In this document: positions 6,268-6,916 of the stretch, piece after piece
Layout of the letters: every line of letters starts with the position of its first letter
How positions within the stretch are numbered: position 1 is the first letter of the stretch
Origin: Chitinophagaceae bacterium
Lineage (GTDB): Bacteria; Bacteroidota; Bacteroidia; Chitinophagales; Chitinophagaceae
Direction: 5' to 3'
Length of the DNA: 6,916 nucleotides
Assembly: GCA_016787105.1 (NCBI GenBank)
Contig: JAEUVI010000510.1
Location: forward strand, 1-6,916
Position numbers and translations under genes: made by a program
The notes under the pieces: generated by a model
Told to the model about the DNA's origin: nothing
Database searches by the model: none
What the model saw: the letters and a program-made list of their open reading frames with translations, nothing else

Positions 6268-6916
6268 ATGAAAACATTTTTTACACTTTTTACTTCCTTT
6301 TTAATTAGTACCGCAATTTTTGCGGCTGATGCAAGGCCTAAAAGTATGCTTACCATAAAATCGGTAACAAACGATGAAATACAGGTGGTGGTAGATGGCA
6401 GAACATTTGAACCACAGGGAAATTCGATTTTAATTCAGAATATAGATGCCGGATATCACACAGTAAAAATTTACCGTGAAAAAAACTATGGTTTTTTTAA
6501 TAACCATAGAAGGAAATTTGAGCTGGTATATAATTCTTCGTTGGCTGTAAAACCAAGAACAAGTCTGGAAATTTCTGTTGACCGTTTCGGCAGAACAAGT
6601 ATTTCAGAAGAAAAAATAAAAAGGAATAGGGATTGGGATGATAACGATGGCTATTACTATGATAGGGAAGATCGTCATGATAATGATGGCCGTTGGGAAG
6701 ATGAAAGAGAATATAACAGTTATGCAAGGCCCATGAGCGACCGTGAGTTTGACCAGGTAATGAACTCCATGCAGAAAGAATGGTTTGAGGCCAACAAACT
6801 GAAATCAGCCACACAAATCATCAATACCAATTTCTTTACTGCTGACCAGGTGAAAGAAATGATGTTGCTTTTCACTTTTGAAAATAATAAACTGGAGATT
6901 GCCAAACAGGCGTATG
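6268..6916 (+). CDS. Secreted DUF4476 protein with PEGA-like N-terminal domain, C-terminus cut off by window edge
   Basis: Seen: 216 complete codons, open to the right edge. ATG at 6268 is the first start after the in-frame TAA at 6235-6237; no Shine-Dalgarno sequence precedes it. Residues 1-19 are a signal peptide (MKTFFTLFTSFLISTAIFA). Residues about 27-75 (TIKSVTNDEIQVVVDG, then IDAGYHTVKIYR) resemble a small PEGA-like beta domain. Residues about 116-151 are a highly charged, Asp/Arg/Tyr-rich linker with two (D/H)DNDG repeats. From about 156 the sequence matches the DUF4476 pattern: MSDREFDQVMNSM, EWFEANKLKSA, NFFTADQVKEMMLLFTFEN and KLEIAKQAY. Family knowledge: DUF4476 is a short helical domain of unknown function, common at the C-terminus of exported Bacteroidota proteins, and part of it is lost here. 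It is transcribed divergently from the A2M gene. Location is probably periplasm or outer surface; no function is assigned. Confidence 0.85.
   Translation, partial: MKTFFTLFTSFLISTAIFAADARPKSMLTIKSVTNDEIQVVVDGRTFEPQGNSILIQNIDAGYHTVKIYREKNYGFFNNHRRKFELVYNSSLAVKPRTSLEISVDRFGRTSISEEKIKRNRDWDDNDGYYYDREDRHDNDGRWEDEREYNSYARPMSDREFDQVMNSMQKEWFEANKLKSATQIINTNFFTADQVKEMMLLFTFENNKLEIAKQAY

Noticed and set aside
6497..6905. Minus-strand open frames of 105 and 61 codons at the right end
   Set aside because: They are antisense to the DUF4476 gene, which has a signal peptide and recognisable family motifs.

Overview
The window looks like chromosomal DNA of a Bacteroidota bacterium, most likely Chitinophagaceae or a close relative. 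The reasons are the A+T-rich base use, the absence of Shine-Dalgarno sequences, a DUF4476 protein, a very long Bacteroidota-type alpha-2-macroglobulin, and short interspersed repeats of a kind common in these genomes. The lineage is an inference from gene content.

Layout. Positions 1-5727 on the minus strand form one uninterrupted reading frame of 1,909 codons that runs off the left edge. It encodes an exported bacterial alpha-2-macroglobulin (A2M) with an intact CAEQ thioester motif, a long helical N-terminal region, MG2 and A2M-core motifs, and a variable stretch in the expected place of the protease bait. All plus-strand open frames over this region are antisense shadows. Positions 5728-6267 are a divergent intergenic region. 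It holds a possible promoter for the A2M gene, a 15-bp stem-loop, an unusual hairpin whose two arms are each built of four degenerate 8-bp units, and a pair of GAATTCTT repeats. Positions 6268-6916 on the plus strand are the start of a secreted DUF4476 protein, cut off by the right edge.

How it fits together. Both genes encode proteins with export signals and are transcribed away from each other. The A2M probably traps or tags attacking proteases outside the cytoplasm. The DUF4476 protein has no known function, and nothing beyond adjacency links the two.

The most notable signal is small repeat DNA. Three different short repeat structures occur within 7 kb, and two of them (50-84 and about 2605-2695) lie inside the A2M coding sequence, where they are translated in frame. 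I found no CRISPR array, tRNA, rRNA, transposase or clearly new multi-gene system.
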